Source of the DNA: Kitasatospora sp. NBC_01246
GTDB lineage: Bacteria > Actinomycetota > Actinomycetes > Streptomycetales > Streptomycetaceae
DNA length: 64,000 bases
Direction of reading: 5' to 3'
NCBI RefSeq assembly: GCF_036226505.1
Contig: NZ_CP108484.1
Location: forward strand, 5,828,001 to 5,892,000
Of this stretch, positions 61,649 to 64,000 are shown piece by piece; within the stretch, counting starts at the first letter, position 1, and each line of letters begins with the position of its first letter. The position numbers were made by a program, and so were the translations under genes. The notes below the pieces were generated by a model that was not told where the DNA came from, searched no databases, and worked only from the letters and a program-made list of their open reading frames with translations.

Positions 61649-62134
61649 ATGACCGGCCTCGTCAACGTCCTCGTGATCATCGCGGTGGTCGCCCTGGTGC
61701 TCCGCCGCCAGCTGAGCCCGCAGCGCCTCGACACCGAGCGCCGGTTCTGGGTGCTGCCGCTGGTCCTCGCCGTGCTCGCGCTGCGCGACCCGGGCCTGGT
61801 CGACGGTGCCCACCGGGCCCTCTCGATCGGGCTGACCGCCGCCTCGCTGCTGGTGGTGCTGGCGATGGGCTGCGTCTGGGGCTGGACCGTCCGGATCTGG
61901 CGCGGCGAGGACGGCGCGCTCTGGACCCGCGCCACCAAGGCCACCGGGGCGGCCTGGGCCGGCATGGTCGTCGTCCGGATCGGTCTGTACGGACTGGGCG
62001 CGGCGCTGCACGTCCACCAGAGCGGCAGCGCGCTGATGCTCGGGCTCGCCGCGCTGCTGGTGGTCCGGACCGTCGTGGTGAACTGGAGGGCGCGGGAGCT
62101 GGCGACGCCGTACCGCGCGGGCGTGGCCGGCTGA
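61649..62134 (+). CDS. small membrane protein, DUF1453-like
   Basis: 161 residues from ATG 61649 (GGAG 6 nt upstream). About four to five hydrophobic helices: VNVLVIIAVVALVL at the N-terminus, then LRRQLSPQRL, FWVLPLVLAVLAL and others. Resembles DUF1453/CcdC-type proteins. The next gene, a sensor kinase, starts 42 bp downstream, so co-transcription is likely. Function unknown. Confidence 0.78.
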   Translation: MTGLVNVLVIIAVVALVLRRQLSPQRLDTERRFWVLPLVLAVLALRDPGLVDGAHRALSIGLTAASLLVVLAMGCVWGWTVRIWRGEDGALWTRATKATGAAWAGMVVVRIGLYGLGAALHVHQSGSALMLGLAALLVVRTVVVNWRARELATPYRAGVAG

Positions 62135-62176
62135 CCGGCCGGCCCGCGCGTGACCACACCGACGAGAGGGAGGCCC

Positions 62177-63337
62177 GTGCCCGGGTGGAGCTGGACCGGC
62201 TGGCCGGCCCGCGAGGGGTTGGAGAGGGACGCGGAGAGCCCGGCCCGGCGGGTCCTGACGCTGATCGGCCGGACGGTCCTGCTCGTGACCCTGGGCTGGG
62301 GGACGTTCTCCCGCGGCGGGTACACCGGCTGGGCGGTGGCCGCGGCGGCGGCCGCGCTGGCCGCGGTGGTCCTGCTGACGGCCGCCTTCCTGCGGGCCGC
62401 CCGCGCGCAGCTGCTGCGGCCCGCGCTCGCCCTGGCCGCCGCCCTGATCGGCACCGCCTGGGTCGCCGAGTGGGGGAGGGCCCACCTGCTGGCCGACTTC
62501 GTCTGGGGCGGGCTGGCCCTGACCGCGCTGGTCCGGCTGCCCGCCGGCGCCGCGCTGGCCACGGCGGCGGCCGCGTTCGGCAGTTACACGGCCGCCAGCT
62601 GGGAGAGCTGGCTGGGGATCCTCGCCACGGTGGGCGGGCTCACCCTGCTCGGCTACCTACTGCGGATGGACGGCGAGGCACGTGGCACCGCCCGGCGGCT
62701 GCTGGCCCAGGAACGGGCCGCGCGGGCCGCCGAGGCGGAGAGCGCGGCGCTCGCCGAGCGGGCCAGGATCGCCCGCGAGATCCACGACGTCCTGGCCCAC
62801 AGCCTCTCCGCGCAGCTCGTCCACCTGGAGGCGGCCCGACTGATGCTGGACGCGGGCACCGACCGGGAGCAGGTCCGCGAACGGGTGGTGGCGGCGCGGC
62901 GGATGGCGCAGGACGGCCTGGCCGAGACCCGGCAGGCGCTTTCCGCGCTGCGCGGCGAGTTCACCCCGGTCGGCGAGTTCCTGGTGGAGCTGACCGGGCG
63001 CGAGCGGGCGGCGTTCACCGTCACCGGGACCCCGCGCCCGCTCCCCGCCGAAGCGGGGCTCGCGGTCCGGCGCACAGCGCAGGAGGCTCTGACCAACGTG
63101 CGCAAACACGCCCCCGGCGCACGCTGCGCGCTGGAACTGCGCTACCTGCCCGACGCGGTGGAGCTGGAGGTGCGCAACACCCGCCCGGGCCGCGGCGAAT
63201 CGGCCGGTGGGCTGGCGGCCACCGGCAGCGGGTACGGTCTGCTGGGGATGCGCGAACGCGCGGAACTGCTCGGCGGCACCCTGCTGGCGGGCCCGGACGA
63301 GGGAGGGTGGCGCGTGCTGTTGCGGGTGCCGGTGTGA
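62177..63337 (+). CDS. NarL-type sensor histidine kinase
   Basis: 386 residues from GTG 62177, close behind GAGGGAGG; GTG 62150 lacks a ribosome site. N-terminal half has about five membrane helices with no clear extracellular domain, so the signal may be membrane-borne. HisKA_3 phosphoacceptor H203 in REIHDVLAHSL, then a HATPase_c domain with QEALTNVRKHAPG and GYGLLGMRERAELLGG core YGLLGMRERAEL. Its stop overlaps the response regulator start (GTGA). Confidence 0.92.
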   Translation: MPGWSWTGWPAREGLERDAESPARRVLTLIGRTVLLVTLGWGTFSRGGYTGWAVAAAAAALAAVVLLTAAFLRAARAQLLRPALALAAALIGTAWVAEWGRAHLLADFVWGGLALTALVRLPAGAALATAAAAFGSYTAASWESWLGILATVGGLTLLGYLLRMDGEARGTARRLLAQERAARAAEAESAALAERARIAREIHDVLAHSLSAQLVHLEAARLMLDAGTDREQVRERVVAARRMAQDGLAETRQALSALRGEFTPVGEFLVELTGRERAAFTVTGTPRPLPAEAGLAVRRTAQEALTNVRKHAPGARCALELRYLPDAVELEVRNTRPGRGESAGGLAATGSGYGLLGMRERAELLGGTLLAGPDEGGWRVLLRVPV

Positions 63338-64000
63338 CCGGGGCGGATCCGACCAGGGTGCTGGTCGCGGACGACCAGACGGTGGTGCGCGAGGGCATCG
63401 TGATGCTGCTCGGCCTGTTGCCGGGCATCGAGGTGGTGGGCGCCGCCGCCGACGGCGAGGAGGCCGTCGAGCTGGTCGAGCGGCACCGCCCGGACGTCGT
63501 CCTGATGGACCTGCGGATGCCGCGCTGCGACGGGGTCGAGGCCACCCGCCGGATCCGGGCGGCGCACCCGGAGACCGAGGTCGTCGTGCTGACCACCTAC
63601 GCCGACGACGAGTCGCTCTTCCCCGCCCTGCAGGCGGGGGCGCGCGGCTACCTCACCAAGGACGCCGGCGGCGACGAGATCGCCCGGGCCATCGCAGACG
63701 TCCGCTCGGGCGCCGCCGGGCTCTCGCCGCAGGTGCAGCTGCGCCTGCTGGAGCGGCTGGCGGGCGGTGCGCAGCAGGCCACCGCGCCGGGCGGGTGGGA
63801 CGCGTCGCACGGCGGCGGGCGTGGCGGTGGCGGTGGTGCGGGCCGGTCCGGTCCGGCCGGGCCCGGAGCGGGGCGCCCGGCGGAGCTGCCGGACGGGCTG
63901 ACCGCCCGCGAGGCCGAGGTGCTGGCACTGATCGCGGAGGGCCTCTCCAACACCGAGATCGCCCGTCGGCTGTTCGTCAGCCCGGCCACCGTGAAGACGC
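63334..64000 (+). CDS. NarL/LuxR-type response regulator, 3' partial
   Basis: Cognate regulator of the upstream kinase, translationally coupled from GTG 63334 overlapping its stop. Receiver domain: VLVADDQTVVREG, phospho-acceptor D59 (VLMDLRMP), conserved T/K positions in VVLTTYADD and LTKDAG. A Gly/Ala-rich linker of about 45 residues, longer than usual, leads to a LuxR HTH (LTAREAEVLALIAEGLSN) that is cut by the window end at VSPATVKT. Only about 20 to 30 residues should be missing. Matches SCO5828/5829 order in memory. Confidence 0.93.
   Translation, partial: MTGADPTRVLVADDQTVVREGIVMLLGLLPGIEVVGAAADGEEAVELVERHRPDVVLMDLRMPRCDGVEATRRIRAAHPETEVVVLTTYADDESLFPALQAGARGYLTKDAGGDEIARAIADVRSGAAGLSPQVQLRLLERLAGGAQQATAPGGWDASHGGGRGGGGGAGRSGPAGPGAGRPAELPDGLTAREAEVLALIAEGLSNTEIARRLFVSPATVKT

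Overview
This is a chromosomal-core segment of a high-GC actinomycete of the family Streptomycetaceae (Streptomyces or Kitasatospora type). Evidence: GC above roughly 70 percent by eye with strong third-position GC bias, frequent GTG and TTG starts, a developmental GntR regulator (WhiH type), the principal sigma factor HrdB, a conservon, and a gene order (rshA, hflX, protease genes, siderophore genes, dinG, lexA, nrdR-nrdJ, MFS/TetR, rnhB, recQ, whiH, hrdB, trypsin-like protease, parE, two-component system) that matches from memory the SCO5794 to SCO5829 neighbourhood of Streptomyces coelicolor. Synteny is recalled knowledge, not a computed alignment. No rRNA, tRNA, CRISPR array, insertion sequence or prophage was seen.

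Layout. 1-4.0 kb: a ppGpp synthetase/hydrolase homologue (5' end outside the window) and the GTPase HflX. 4.1-6.5 kb: two tandem V8-like secreted lipoprotein proteases on the minus strand. 6.8-12.6 kb: a four-gene operon for an NRPS-independent hydroxamate siderophore of aerobactin type (two IucA/IucC synthetases, an IucB-like acetyltransferase, a lysine N6-hydroxylase), with an iron-box-like palindrome upstream. 12.6-19.8 kb: DNA damage and dNTP supply: a DinG-like helicase, LexA with a consensus SOS box, and nrdR-nrdJ with paired NrdR boxes and an unusual repeat-rich intergenic leader.

20.0-27.0 kb looks like an accessory insertion relative to S. coelicolor: a small HTH gene and a Clp-N-domain gene behind what looks like a leaderless, self-regulated promoter, then a full conservon (cvnA-D) ending in two cytochromes P450, one with the non-canonical motifs of CYP157. 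27.2-30.8 kb: a sugar ABC importer lacking its own ATPase. 30.9-35.9 kb: a large secreted multidomain deacetylase-like protein and a DUF4153/DUF4173-type membrane protein.

36.2-43.9 kb: a divergent MFS exporter/TetR pair with two matching palindromic operators, rnhB, two conserved unknowns, and a RecQ helicase fused to a phosphoribosyltransferase domain. 44.1-50.9 kb: a DUF4192 protein behind two DnaA-box-like sequences, a proline-iminopeptidase-like hydrolase, a glycogen-debranching-like protein and a Nudix-HTH regulator. 51.2-64.0 kb: an ABC pair with a degenerate ATPase, whiH, hrdB, a trypsin-like protease, a small zinc-binding-like protein, topoisomerase IV subunit B, a small membrane protein, and a NarL-type two-component system whose response regulator runs off the window. 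Perfect GC-rich hairpins close most transcription units and are listed individually.
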